Assembly (NCBI GenBank): GCA_947179155.2
Contig: OX359269.1
Span: 54,689,524 to 54,753,523 of the forward strand
DNA length: 64,000 bases
DNA from: Hedera helix
Taxonomy: Eukaryota; Streptophyta; Magnoliopsida; Apiales; Araliaceae
Direction of reading: 5' to 3'
Shown here: in pieces, positions 24,760 to 37,198 of the stretch
Layout: the number at the start of each line of letters is the position of its first letter
Numbering within the stretch: position 1 is the first letter of the stretch
Program-made: the position numbers and the translations under genes
Notes under the pieces: model-generated
The model's input: only the letters and a program-made list of their open reading frames with translations
What the model was told of the DNA's origin: nothing
Databases searched by the model: none

Positions 24760-25936
24760 TGTAATGTCCTAGAATTTCCACATCTTTATTAATTTAATTT
24801 CCAACGAGTTATTTTTTCGAGATTATTTAAATCTTTTTATGTGATTAATTAATTATGTGATTAAATAATTATGTAATTAATTACTAAAATTAATTAAAGG
24901 GGGTCACTAATAGGTTATTAAATTAGTGAACAAACCCTAAAGTTTTAATATCAAATTAATTGATAAGTTTCCTATTAATTAAATATTCAATTAAATTGAA
25001 TATAATGAGTGAATTAAATATAATAAATTAATTAATATGATTATTAATTAATGTAAATAATGTGAAATATTAATAATAATATTTATTAGTCCAATTAGTA
25101 ATTTAATACTTATGGGTTAGAATATTTAATTATTTATTCAAGGTAATTATTTATTTAATCATGGATTGAATAATTAATGTATAAATTATTAAATTAGCCC
25201 AACATGGGTCAATTAGTAGCCCAAGTGGGGAATAATAAAATTTGACAATTTAGTAGCCCAAACAATTTAATAGAAGCCCAATTGGTATTTTAAATTAAAG
25301 CCCAATGTTTGGCCCACTTGGAAAATACTTAAATTAACTTATTAATTATAAAAAAAATTGGAAAATGACAATCAAATTGGGACAAGGAAGAGAGATCAGC
25401 CGAGAGCTTCATGGGAGAGAGAAAAAGTGATTTTTGATATTTTATTTTATTTTTCATTTATTTAATTAAGGATTGCTTGTTTTAATTTTTGTAGTACATG
25501 AAACCATGCTTCTTTTCACCAACTATGTATGGACTAAATTGCTTGTGTAAGTATCCTTGCTATCTCATTATGGAAATTTGATAGATATAGATTTTATATC
25601 TATGACCATTGTAAGTATACTTACAATTTTGTAGTTTTTGAAAATCATTTCTCATCTTTTATTTTCAAACAAAAGAGAGAGCTAGAGAGCATTTGAGAGT
25701 GAGAAAATAGTGAGAGCAAAATACTAAGAGAGGAGAAGGAGTTCTTGGTGCATGTCATCTTCATTCATCACCTACTTTGGAAGAAAAAGAAAGATAGCCA
25801 TTAAATCAAGGTAATGGTTATTTTAAATAAAGTTTGGTTTTTAAATTAAATAAATCACCATGTTAGTATAAGCATGTTAATATAATTATTAATGTGTAGA
25901 GGTAATATTTATGCCATGCTTGAGTTTAATATGTTT
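24760..25936 (+). repeat. 3' LTR of outer element, part 1
   Basis: It repeats the first 1.19 kb of the 5' LTR with a 12-bp deletion near its start (in the TTAATTAAATTA stretch present at about 14875). It is cut after ATATGTTT by the nested element; the last five bases (TGTTT) are the duplicated target of that insertion. Confidence 0.95.
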
Positions 25937-28299
25937 TGTAATATCCCGGATATTTAAATGAATTAGAAATAAAATATTTAATATTTAATAAAGGTTGGAG
26001 TTTGATAACCTAGTAGTGATAGATAAATAGAGGTCCAAATTAAATTTAACGGACTAACTTAGATATGATGATATCAAAATTTTTGATAAGTTAGCAAGTA
26101 CAGTGATAATTCAATGAACTTGGCTAATAGCAAGTCTAATTAGATTAAGATAATTTAATTAGCGGAGTTATGTAATTATGCGACGTGGTTGCGTGTAAAT
26201 TAAATATGTATTTATATGAATATATATATATGTGTGCATATTTAGTAACATAATTTAATGATTAATTAAATTGTGATAATTAGATAGATTAATATTAAAT
26301 TAATCTGAATTGAATTAAAAGGTTAATTGTGGAATTAATTTAGTTATTATATTGATTATACTCATTAATCAATATTTATGTAAATTATTGATAAATTATT
26401 TGTGAGGAATAATTATGTAAATTATATAAAGTAGTTGAATTAATTAAGGGAGATTAATAATTGTATATATGTACAACATTTAATTTCACATATATGTACA
26501 TATATATAAAGGGATTAAATTAATTAAGTAATTTTAAATAGTAATTGAATATATTAAATGAATATATTCTATAATTAAATAAATCATTGTAAATGATTTA
26601 TGAGAGTGAGAAATTTAATTATACAATTATTTGTGTAATATTAATTAAATAATTAAATAAATTATTTAAATAAGAAATTGAGTAAATATATTATTATTTT
26701 AATGTATTTTCGGGTAAATGGAATTATTTCCATAATTGATGAGAAATGAATTATTTAATGTAAATGTATTAAATAATTTAATTTATGGCCTAAATAATAT
26801 ATATTAAATTATATATTGTATTTATTTTAATTTCATAATTTATTGTGAAATTGTTTTGAGGTAAAGTAATGTGTATAAATAATATATATAGTTTATATAT
26901 ATTATTATTAGCGAACACACTCTAAAGTTTTAAATATCAAAATAATTGACAAGTTGTCATTAATTAAATATTCAATTAAATTGAATATAATGAGTGAATT
27001 AAATTTTTATAAATTAATTAATATGATAATTAATTAATGTAAATAATGTAAAATATTATTAATAATATTATTAGTCCATTTAGTAATTAATACTAATGGG
27101 TTAGAGTATTTCATTATTTATTCAATATAATTATTTATTTAATCATGGATTGAATAATTAATGTGTAAATTATTAAATTAGCCCAACATGGGTTAATTAG
27201 TAGCCCAAATGAAGAATAATAAAATTTGACAATTTAGTAGCCCAAACAATTTAATTAGAGCCCAATTGGTATTTTAAATAAAGCCCAAAGCTTGAGCCCA
27301 CTTGAAATTAAATTGTTTAAACTATTAAATATTCAAAAGTGACATGTGACAAACATTTTGGGACATTAGAAGTGATGTTGCCGGCAAGAGAAGGAAAAGG
27401 ATGAGAAAAAGATAGTTAGTTGATTGTTATTTTATTATTTAATTATTTAATAATTAGGTTGCTTGTTTTAATTTTTGGTGAGTCTTTTCCCATAAAATCC
27501 TCACCAACTAAGGCATGGGTGAACTTCCTTGTGTAAGCATCCAATAGCTAACTTGTGTTGGTATAATTTCATAGATATAAGATATATATCTATACATTAT
27601 GGAAGACTTAAGTCTTTAGAGAGAGAGAATTGTTAGTCATTTTTCTTCTTTCACTTTGCAAATATTGAGAGGATAAATATTTGAGAGAGATTTTGGGTGG
27701 AGCTTCAAGGAAGAAGAAGAAAGCATAAGTTAGTTCATGACATTCACAACCTAGTTTGGAAGAAAAATGAAGATAGCCATTAAAATGAGGTAATGGTTAT
27801 TTTAAATATAGTTTTGTTTTTTTAAATTAAATAAATTATCATGTTAGTATAAACATGTTAATATAGTTAATAATGTGTGGTAGTAATATCTATGTCATGC
27901 TTGAGTTTAATAGGCTTGGTTTGTATTTTGGTATATTTTGTATGCTAAAATATGTGTTTAATAGTGTGTAAACAAGTTTTGGAATTAATGTCCAAAAATA
28001 ATTTTTATAAAATTTAGATTTAATGTTATAATATTATAGAACATTAAATCATGAGAAAAACAAAGTTTGAATCACTTAAAATGGAGTTATACACAAAAAG
28101 TTATGATTTGTGGTAGTTTATGTGATGTAAAAATTTTTATAAAAATTTTTACTATTAAATCATGAAAAATTATATTTTCATGTTATAAATTGATATTAAG
28201 TGATGGGTAATTTTTTTTGGATTTTTAAAGCTTACTTGAATGTATAATTTTTATTAAAGTGGAGTATTAAGGTTACTGTTCACCTTCTGCGAGTGGGAG

Positions 28300-28600
28300 A
28301 AAAATAAAGGATGTCCGCGCAATGCGCGCCAGCAAATTTCCTAAAAAACCACGGAGCCAAACGACGCCGTTTGGCGTTGTAAAATTTTACTCCGCGCGCA
28401 ATGCGCGGAGGCCAGTTCCGGTTCTCTCAAAACGGCACCGTTTTGGTCCGTTTATTTGGTACGCGCGCCATGCGCGGTAATAAAATTTCCGGCGAAATTA
28501 CCAGATTGCCCCTCCGGTCTTTTTTCTGCGAAATTACGAAATTGCCCCTCCGTTCGTTTTTCGGCTTATTTACAGAATTGCCATTCTGGATAATTTTAAT
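28300..28600. promoter_or_regulatory. GC-rich palindrome island, nested 5' LTR
   Basis: Same module order as in the outer LTR: CCGCGCAATGCGCG, AAACGACGCCGTTT, CCGCGCGCAATGCGCGG, AAAACGGCACCGTTTT, CGCGCGCCATGCGCGG, then three ATTACCAGATTGCCCCTCC-type repeats. Palindromes persist although individual bases differ from the outer copy. Function unknown. Confidence 0.55.
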
Positions 28601-28672
28601 TAATTTAAATGTTTAAAAATTAATTTAAAATTATAACAAAAATATTAATAATACAAAAATGATATTTAGGTA

Positions 28673-28971
28673 TTTAATATTATATTTTTCAAATATAATA
28701 AGTATTTAGGATTAATATTTAAATGTTGTAAATATTAATCTAGTTAGTTTAATGTTATATTTTTCAAATATAATAAGTATTTAGGATTAATATTTAAATG
28801 TTGTAAATATTAATCTAGTTAGTTTAATATTATATTTTTCAAATATAATAAGTATTTAGGATTAATATTTAAATGTTGTAAATATTAATCTAGTTAGTTT
28901 AATATTATATTTTTTCAAATATAATAAGTATTTAGTATTAATATTTAAATGTTAAATATTAATCTAGTTAG
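28673..28971. repeat. Four-copy 75-bp tandem repeat, nested 5' LTR
   Basis: Units start TTTAATATTATATTTTTC and end AATCTAGTTAG at 28673, 28748, 28823 and 28898; the last is 74 bp with small changes. The outer LTR has only one degenerate copy at the matching place, so the expansion is specific to the nested family. Confidence 0.9.
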
Positions 28972-28989
28972 TTTAATATTATACCTTAT

Positions 28990-29460
28990 GAATTTATGAT
29001 TAAATTAATTATTTATTATTTAATTAACATTAAATAATAAACAAGGATGATAATTTAATTAATTATTATTTAATTACTATTAAATAATAATTAAAGACAA
29101 CTAAGAATGAGTATTTAATTATTTATTATTTGATTAACTTTAAATAATAAATAAATTTAGTTAGTTATTATGTATATAATAACTAATGATAGTGGAGTAT
29201 TTATTATATAATTTTATTATTTATTATTTAATTAACTTTAAATAATAAATGAATCTAGTTAATTAGTTATTATTTATTATTAAATAATAACTAAAGATAT
29301 TTGATTATTTTTAATATAATACAATTATTTATTATTTGATTAATTTTAAATAATAAATAAATCTAGTAAGTTATTATTTATTATTAAATAATAACTAAAG
29401 GTAGTTAATTACTTACTATTTAATTAATGATAAATAGTAATTAAATGAAATTAGACTTAA
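28990..29460. repeat. AT-rich hairpin array, nested 5' LTR
   Basis: Repeated foldbacks of TTATTATTTAATTAAC...TTAAATAATAA form. This is equivalent to the array in the outer LTR. Confidence 0.65.
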
Positions 29461-30497
29461 TGAAATAAAGAATATGTCTTTTAACTCTTTTGTTTAAACA
29501 ATTATAACAAATTGTTTAATAGTTTAATAAGTGTTTAACACTTGAGAAAATTATTTTCTAACTTATTAAATTATTAACCTAATATGATTGAGGGTCTATA
29601 AGGTTAATAATATTGTTTTGACTGATGTATATCATGTGTTAGTACTTATGTGGTAGATAAGTTCCTTAGTAAGCGTATAGTTGTGCAAATACGCCGTATT
29701 AATTATTAGACCAACTTTATTGATGTTAGGTCTTTCAAAGCCAGTTAGTTAAAGCTAGACATTAATTGTAGCTGAGCAAACAGGCAAGTTTCCTAAACCC
29801 TACTCAATTTATATTCGAGCAGGATATATTATTTTATTGTTCAAGTTCCTAACTCAAATTCAAGTTATTACGTTTCAAGCATGCTATGGTTTAATTCTGT
29901 ATAATTATTCCACATCTTTAAATTGTTGATTCGCACATAGTGCTTGTTGCATGTGTTCATCAGGTATGAAAGGCTGATCACCTTCATTACCATAAGGTTC
30001 AGTTAAATTTGTTCATGGTCATTATTGACACTCAAAATTAATTAATTCAGTCATTCAATTATTGAAATTATGATTCGTACTCTTTCACAATTATTATATT
30101 GTTGAAAATTCAAAAGCTTATTCTTTCTTTCAATCATGATATATCGTTATCGTATTTAAACTTGCTGAGCAAAGTCGTTGCTCACTCTTGCTATATCATG
30201 ATAATAAATTTCAGAGTAATACGAATGTCCGAGGAGAGACGGAGACAGAAGCAAAAGACAAGATTATAGTGTTATGCAATATAACTAAATTGTTATATGA
30301 CGTATGTAATTTTGTAAACCTTTTTATGAATCTAAAGGTATATATGTAAGTTAAGGTTAGAAACCTTGGGAAATGTTATAGAATAAACAATTTATGTTTA
30401 TATATTCCGCATTAGTTATAGAACGTGTATGAAGATGATGTATCGTGATGTACCGAGTCCAGGGTTAAAGGAACCCGGATTTGGGGTCGTCACAGGT

Positions 30498-30509
30498 TGG
30501 TATCAGAGC
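30498..30509 (+). promoter_or_regulatory. Primer binding site, nested element
   Basis: TGGTATCAGAGC, three bases after the LTR end, identical in sequence and spacing to the outer element. Confidence 0.95.
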
Positions 30510-31579
30510 TGATAGGTTATAGTTCTTAGGTAGCAGTACCTTAGGCTATAATCATGGAAAGATAATGAAGACAGTGAAAGGATAAACTCAGATAGAGTTT
30601 AGAAATGAACATATACAGTTCATAAATGAGGAAATAAATCTATATAGATACATAGATATATGAAAAGATTCAAAGAAGGATCTTCAATTAGTGTAATCCA
30701 AATAAATGGAATAAGAATCAGGGAACACTTGATTCAGGAATTTAAAAAGAGAAGGATCGTACAGTAAAATGATCAGAGATGAATGATAAGATGATAGAAT
30801 TAAACGATCCTAGAATAAAGGAGAAATAGTACAGTGAAATCAATTTTGATATAAGATCCCGATGATCATAGTAAAATCATGGAATGACAAATGGTCTGTT
30901 AAATGATTAAGAGGTTGTTTTGATAGCATGGTGCTATAACAATGAAGATACTAAAATAGTAACAAGTGGATTCTTGAAGTGTGAGTGTGATAAGGTATGA
31001 ATTGACAAAATTCATATCAAGTTAAGAGAAGTTAGAGGTTTGTAGGTTTTTAATTGAGGACTCATATTAGTGGCTGAGTTGTACAATTTCTTGTATGGGC
31101 AGGAGATTGTGTTTGGTTTGACGACCACTTGGCATCCTATAATGATAATCAACTGAAACCTGGTGTCGCGCTATTCACTATATGTATGTTGAGAAGGTGA
31201 TTCTTTTCTCATGTGTATAACGGATAGGTAGAGGATGTTAAGATAAGTTCGTGTTCTGAGAACTGACACGCATAGTAAGTTCGTGACTCATAGTCATGTG
31301 GTGGAGCCCCTCAGCGAATGGGCGACTTTGGCCTGACTAGGACAAGTTCCTCAAACCATATGATTGTGGTAAGTTGCTGAGCCCAAATATGTGGTAAGTT
31401 TGATGAACAGTAGGTATGGATAGAGTTAAGTAGTCAGGTTAAGGCTATAATAGATATAGTTATTAAGCTGGAAAAGAATGTGGAGGAAAAATTTGAGGTG
31501 TTTTGAGGTTTTAGGATATTCCAAATCTTCTAGCTATGCTAGACTTTGAAATTCTTAAAAATCGTGCCAAATTCGCACT

Positions 31580-31950
31580 TTTGTGCTTTTGAAAAGACAA
31601 ATGTATTTTTGAAATCATTAATGCATTTAGTGCAGAGATGATAAACGACGGAGTCATCAATTGCAGAGTAACCTAGTGTTGGATGTTTAAAGCCACCTAT
31701 GGTATGATGTAGTATGACAAAGTCATAAAATGATTTTTAGTATTTTGAAACGTTTAAAGAAGAGTCTATGCTAATTGTTTCGGCAAGACAAATTGATTTG
31801 AAAATATCAAAATGTATTTATAAAATCATCACACGCCATTAAAGCCATGGTGCAGAGATGAAAAAGACGGAATCCTCAACGCACTGTTGCAACGGTGCGG
31901 TATCATGAAGTCCTATAAATGAATTTTAGTACTTTAACTAATCTGAAATG
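31580..31950. repeat. Degenerate tandem duplication in nested internal domain
   Basis: Two blocks of roughly 190 bp share the order AAATCAT, then GTGCAGAGATGA, GACGGA, TCAA, AAGTC, ATAAA and TTTTAGTA with substitutions and small indels. This suggests an old duplication within the non-coding domain. Confidence 0.6.
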
Positions 31951-32415
31951 ATTTTTTTTTTTTGAATCGTAATATACGAACAGTTCAATGATGTGAGTCT
32001 ATGTCATTTATTTTGACTGGACACTTTTGGTCAGAAATGACTCAAGTTTTATTTTCCAATCCAAGTTATGCTGGAGCGGAATTTTGTAGTAAGTCTGAGG
32101 TGAACAACCCCGTAATGGGGGATATGTCAGAGCCATGAATAAAGAACCCGCGAGGGGGCGCCCAACAGTGGTGGCATGCTGATATGGGTTGGTAAATCCA
32201 AAGAGTTCGACCCCGTGAGAAGTCGTTGTGCACAACGCAGAAGTACGATAGGCTGATCACCTAGCGTACACCTATGGAATGTTTTCAGTCTTTGTGATTG
32301 ATAAACACTCTGTTTATAAGTATTTACAGAGATAAATACTATTTATTCGGAATTCAGTTAATTCCATGTTCACAGTCTTGATGACTCCTCAGCATAGTAT
32401 GAAAGTTTTAATGAA

Positions 32416-32475
32416 TATTTTGATTTTCAATTTATTCTTCTGTAAGATATTGATTTTCAATTTATTCTTCTGCAA
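32416..32475. repeat. Tandem 29-bp repeat in nested internal domain
   Basis: TTGATTTTCAATTTATTCTT followed by CTGYAAGATA occurs twice in direct succession with one mismatch. Confidence 0.85.
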
Positions 32476-32620
32476 GATATTCCATTGTTCTGGAATTATG
32501 AGTTTAGAAGTATGAACTTCCTAGAAAAGGGTGGTCATAGAATTTGATGAGTAAAGAGTTATACTCAGAGATGAAAATTGGTAGAAATGTGTATGAGATA
32601 ATTTCGGGGACGAAATTTTT

Positions 32621-32635
32621 AGAAGAAGGGGTGAA
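32621..32635 (+). promoter_or_regulatory. Polypurine tract of nested element
   Basis: AGAAGAAGGGGTGAA abuts the 3' LTR start. It follows the motif TTTCGGGGACGAAATTT, which is typical of the 3' end of plant chromovirus internal regions. Confidence 0.85.
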
Positions 32636-34998
32636 TGTAATATCCCGGATATTTAAATGAATTAGAAATAAAATATTTAATATTTAATAAAGGTTGGAGT
32701 TTGATAACCTAGTAGTGATAGATAAATAGAGGTCCAAATTAAATTTAACGGACTAACTTAGATATGATGATATCAAAATTTTTGATAAGTTAGCAAGTAC
32801 AGTGATAATTCAATGAACTTGGCTAATAGCAAGTCTAATTAGATTAAGATAATTTAATTAGCGGAGTTATGTAATTATGCGACGTGGTTGCGTGTAAATT
32901 AAATATGTATTTATATGAATATATATATATGTGTGCATATTTAGTAACATAATTTAATGATTAATTAAATTGTGATAATTAGATAGATTAATATTAAATT
33001 AATCTGAATTGAATTAAAAGGTTAATTGTGGAATTAATTTAGTTATTATATTGATTATACTCATTAATCAATATTTATGTAAATTATTGATAAATTATTT
33101 GTGAGGAATAATTATGTAAATTATATAAAGTAGTTGAATTAATTAAGGGAGATTAATAATTGTATATATGTACAACATTTAATTTCACATATATGTACAT
33201 ATATATAAAGGGATTAAATTAATTAAGTAATTTTAAATAGTAATTGAATATATTAAATGAATATATTCTATAATTAAATAAATCATTGTAAATGATTTAT
33301 GAGAGTGAGAAATTTAATTATACAATTATTTGTGTAATATTAATTAAATAATTAAATAAATTATTTAAATAAGAAATTGAGTAAATATATTATTATTTTA
33401 ATGTATTTTCGGGTAAATGGAATTATTTCCATAATTGATGAGAAATGAATTATTTAATGTAAATGTATTAAATAATTTAATTTATGGCCTAAATAATATA
33501 TATTAAATTATATATTGTATTTATTTTAATTTCATAATTTATTGTGAAATTGTTTTGAGGTAAAGTAATGTGTATAAATAATATATATAGTTTATATATA
33601 TTATTATTAGCGAACACACTCTAAAGTTTTAAATATCAAAATAATTGACAAGTTGTCATTAATTAAATATTCAATTAAATTGAATATAATGAGTGAATTA
33701 AATTTTTATAAATTAATTAATATGATAATTAATTAATGTAAATAATGTAAAATATTATTAATAATATTATTAGTCCATTTAGTAATTAATACTAATGGGT
33801 TAGAGTATTTCATTATTTATTCAATATAATTATTTATTTAATCATGGATTGAATAATTAATGTGTAAATTATTAAATTAGCCCAACATGGGTTAATTAGT
33901 AGCCCAAATGAAGAATAATAAAATTTGACAATTTAGTAGCCCAAACAATTTAATTAGAGCCCAATTGGTATTTTAAATAAAGCCCAAAGCTTGAGCCCAC
34001 TTGAAATTAAATTGTTTAAACTATTAAATATTCAAAAGTGACATGTGACAAACATTTTGGGACATTAGAAGTGATGTTGCCGGCAAGAGAAGGAAAAGGA
34101 TGAGAAAAAGATAGTTAGTTGATTGTTATTTTATTATTTAATTATTTAATAATTAGGTTGCTTGTTTTAATTTTTGGTGAGTCTTTTCCCATAAAATCCT
34201 CACCAACTAAGGCATGGGTGAACTTCCTTGTGTAAGCATCCAATAGCTAACTTGTGTTGGTATAATTTCATAGATATAAGATATATATCTATACATTATG
34301 GAAGACTTAAGTCTTTAGAGAGAGAGAATTGTTAGTCATTTTTCTTCTTTCACTTTGCAAATATTGAGAGGATAAATATTTGAGAGAGATTTTGGGTGGA
34401 GCTTCAAGGAAGAAGAAGAAAGCATAAGTTAGTTCATGACATTCACAACCTAGTTTGGAAGAAAAATGAAGATAGCCATTAAAATGAGGTAATGGTTATT
34501 TTAAATATAGTTTTGTTTTTTTAAATTAAATAAATTATCATGTTAGTATAAACATGTTAATATAGTTAATAATGTGTGGTAGTAATATCTATGTCATGCT
34601 TGAGTTTAATAGGCTTGGTTTGTATTTTGGTATATTTTGTATGCTAAAATATGTGTTTAATAGTGTGTAAACAAGTTTTGGAATTAATGTCCAAAAATAA
34701 TTTTTATAAAATTTAGATTTAATGTTATAATATTATAGAACATTAAATCATGAGAAAAACAAAGTTTGAATCACTTAAAATGGAGTTATACACAAAAAGT
34801 TATGATTTGTGGTAGTTTATGTGATGTAAAAATTTTTATAAAAATTTTTACTATTAAATCATGAAAAATTATATTTTCATGTTATAAATTGATATTAAGT
34901 GATGGGTAATTTTTTTTGGATTTTTAAAGCTTACTTGAATGTATAATTTTTATTAAAGTGGAGTATTAAGGTTACTGTTCACCTTCTGCGAGTGGGAG

Positions 34999-35299
34999 AA
35001 AAATAAAGGATGTCCGCGCAATGCGCGCCAGCAAATTTCCTAAAAAACCACGGAGCCAAACGACGCCGTTTGGCGTTGTAAAATTTTACTCCGCGCGCAA
35101 TGCGCGGAGGCCAGTTCCGGTTCTCTCAAAACGGCACCGTTTTGGTCCGTTTATTTGGTACGCGCGCCATGCGCGGTAATAAAATTTCCGGCGAAATTAC
35201 CAGATTGCCCCTCCGGTCTTTTTTCTGCGAAATTACGAAATTGCCCCTCCGTTCGTTTTTCGGCTTATTTACAGAATTGCCATTCTGGATAATTTTAAT
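34999..35299. promoter_or_regulatory. GC-rich palindrome island, nested 3' LTR
   Basis: Exact second copy of the island at 28300-28600. Confidence 0.55.
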
Positions 35300-35371
35300 T
35301 AATTTAAATGTTTAAAAATTAATTTAAAATTATAACAAAAATATTAATAATACAAAAATGATATTTAGGTA

Positions 35372-35670
35372 TTTAATATTATATTTTTCAAATATAATAA
35401 GTATTTAGGATTAATATTTAAATGTTGTAAATATTAATCTAGTTAGTTTAATGTTATATTTTTCAAATATAATAAGTATTTAGGATTAATATTTAAATGT
35501 TGTAAATATTAATCTAGTTAGTTTAATATTATATTTTTCAAATATAATAAGTATTTAGGATTAATATTTAAATGTTGTAAATATTAATCTAGTTAGTTTA
35601 ATATTATATTTTTTCAAATATAATAAGTATTTAGTATTAATATTTAAATGTTAAATATTAATCTAGTTAG
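35372..35670. repeat. Four-copy 75-bp tandem repeat, nested 3' LTR
   Basis: Copy of the array at 28673-28971 with the same unit number and the same short last unit. Confidence 0.9.
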
Positions 35671-37193
35671 TTTAATATTATACCTTATGAATTTATGATT
35701 AAATTAATTATTTATTATTTAATTAACATTAAATAATAAACAAGGATGATAATTTAATTAATTATTATTTAATTACTATTAAATAATAATTAAAGACAAC
35801 TAAGAATGAGTATTTAATTATTTATTATTTGATTAACTTTAAATAATAAATAAATTTAGTTAGTTATTATGTATATAATAACTAATGATAGTGGAGTATT
35901 TATTATATAATTTTATTATTTATTATTTAATTAACTTTAAATAATAAATGAATCTAGTTAATTAGTTATTATTTATTATTAAATAATAACTAAAGATATT
36001 TGATTATTTTTAATATAATACAATTATTTATTATTTGATTAATTTTAAATAATAAATAAATCTAGTAAGTTATTATTTATTATTAAATAATAACTAAAGG
36101 TAGTTAATTACTTACTATTTAATTAATGATAAATAGTAATTAAATGAAATTAGACTTAATGAAATAAAGAATATGTCTTTTAACTCTTTTGTTTAAACAA
36201 TTATAACAAATTGTTTAATAGTTTAATAAGTGTTTAACACTTGAGAAAATTATTTTCTAACTTATTAAATTATTAACCTAATATGATTGAGGGTCTATAA
36301 GGTTAATAATATTGTTTTGACTGATGTATATCATGTGTTAGTACTTATGTGGTAGATAAGTTCCTTAGTAAGCGTATAGTTGTGCAAATACGCCGTATTA
36401 ATTATTAGACCAACTTTATTGATGTTAGGTCTTTCAAAGCCAGTTAGTTAAAGCTAGACATTAATTGTAGCTGAGCAAACAGGCAAGTTTCCTAAACCCT
36501 ACTCAATTTATATTCGAGCAGGATATATTATTTTATTGTTCAAGTTCCTAACTCAAATTCAAGTTATTACGTTTCAAGCATGCTATGGTTTAATTCTGTA
36601 TAATTATTCCACATCTTTAAATTGTTGATTCGCACATAGTGCTTGTTGCATGTGTTCATCAGGTATGAAAGGCTGATCACCTTCATTACCATAAGGTTCA
36701 GTTAAATTTGTTCATGGTCATTATTGACACTCAAAATTAATTAATTCAGTCATTCAATTATTGAAATTATGATTCGTACTCTTTCACAATTATTATATTG
36801 TTGAAAATTCAAAAGCTTATTCTTTCTTTCAATCATGATATATCGTTATCGTATTTAAACTTGCTGAGCAAAGTCGTTGCTCACTCTTGCTATATCATGA
36901 TAATAAATTTCAGAGTAATACGAATGTCCGAGGAGAGACGGAGACAGAAGCAAAAGACAAGATTATAGTGTTATGCAATATAACTAAATTGTTATATGAC
37001 GTATGTAATTTTGTAAACCTTTTTATGAATCTAAAGGTATATATGTAAGTTAAGGTTAGAAACCTTGGGAAATGTTATAGAATAAACAATTTATGTTTAT
37101 ATATTCCGCATTAGTTATAGAACGTGTATGAAGATGATGTATCGTGATGTACCGAGTCCAGGGTTAAAGGAACCCGGATTTGGGGTCGTCACA

Positions 37194-37198
37194 TGTTT
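37194..37198. repeat. Right target duplication TGTTT of nested element
   Basis: It matches TGTTT at 25932-25936. Removing one copy and the element restores the continuity seen in the outer 5' LTR near 16030. Confidence 0.95.

Larger units (their letters stand above)
25937..30494 (+). repeat. 5' LTR of nested element (4,558 bp)
   Basis: It starts TGTAATATCCCGG and ends GGGGTCGTCACA. From about 26908 onward it is recognisably homologous to the outer LTR from about 15005. The first roughly 970 bp are specific to this element. Confidence 0.95.
30495..32635 (+). other. Non-coding internal domain of nested element
   Basis: It carries no open frame with retroelement homology. Features are the primer binding site at its start, a degenerate duplicated block of roughly 190 bp (about 31580-31950), a short hairpin CCCCGTAATGGGG (about 32108), a 29-bp tandem repeat (about 32416-32475), LTR-like sequence around AGGCTGATCACCT (about 32250), and a polypurine tract at its end. 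A stretch near 31130-31160 (CATCCTATAATGATAATC) faintly resembles the integrase HPQTDGQ region and could be a decayed pol relic; this is weak. Confidence 0.8.
25937..37193 (+). mobile_element. Nested non-autonomous LTR retrotransposon (LARD-like)
   Basis: 11,257-bp element inserted in the 3' LTR of the outer element, flanked by TGTTT at 25932-25936 and 37194-37198. The two LTRs are 4,558 bp each, exactly equal in length, and I found no difference in the stretches I compared. The 2,141-bp internal region has the initiator-Met primer site and a polypurine tract but no gag or pol ORF. Large LTRs plus a conserved non-coding interior match the LARD type of non-autonomous element, which must be mobilised in trans. 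Shared LTR sequence and primer site make the outer family the natural helper (inference). Confidence 0.93.
32636..37193 (+). repeat. 3' LTR of nested element (4,558 bp)
   Basis: Same length and, as far as I compared, same sequence as the 5' LTR, shifted by 6,699 bp. It includes the GC-rich palindrome island (about 34999-35299), the four-copy 75-bp repeat (35372-35670) and the AT hairpin array (about 35690-36160). Confidence 0.95.

Noticed and set aside
32008..32260. Antisense frames in the nested element's internal region
   Set aside because: No retroelement or host domain recognised; coding would run opposite to the element.
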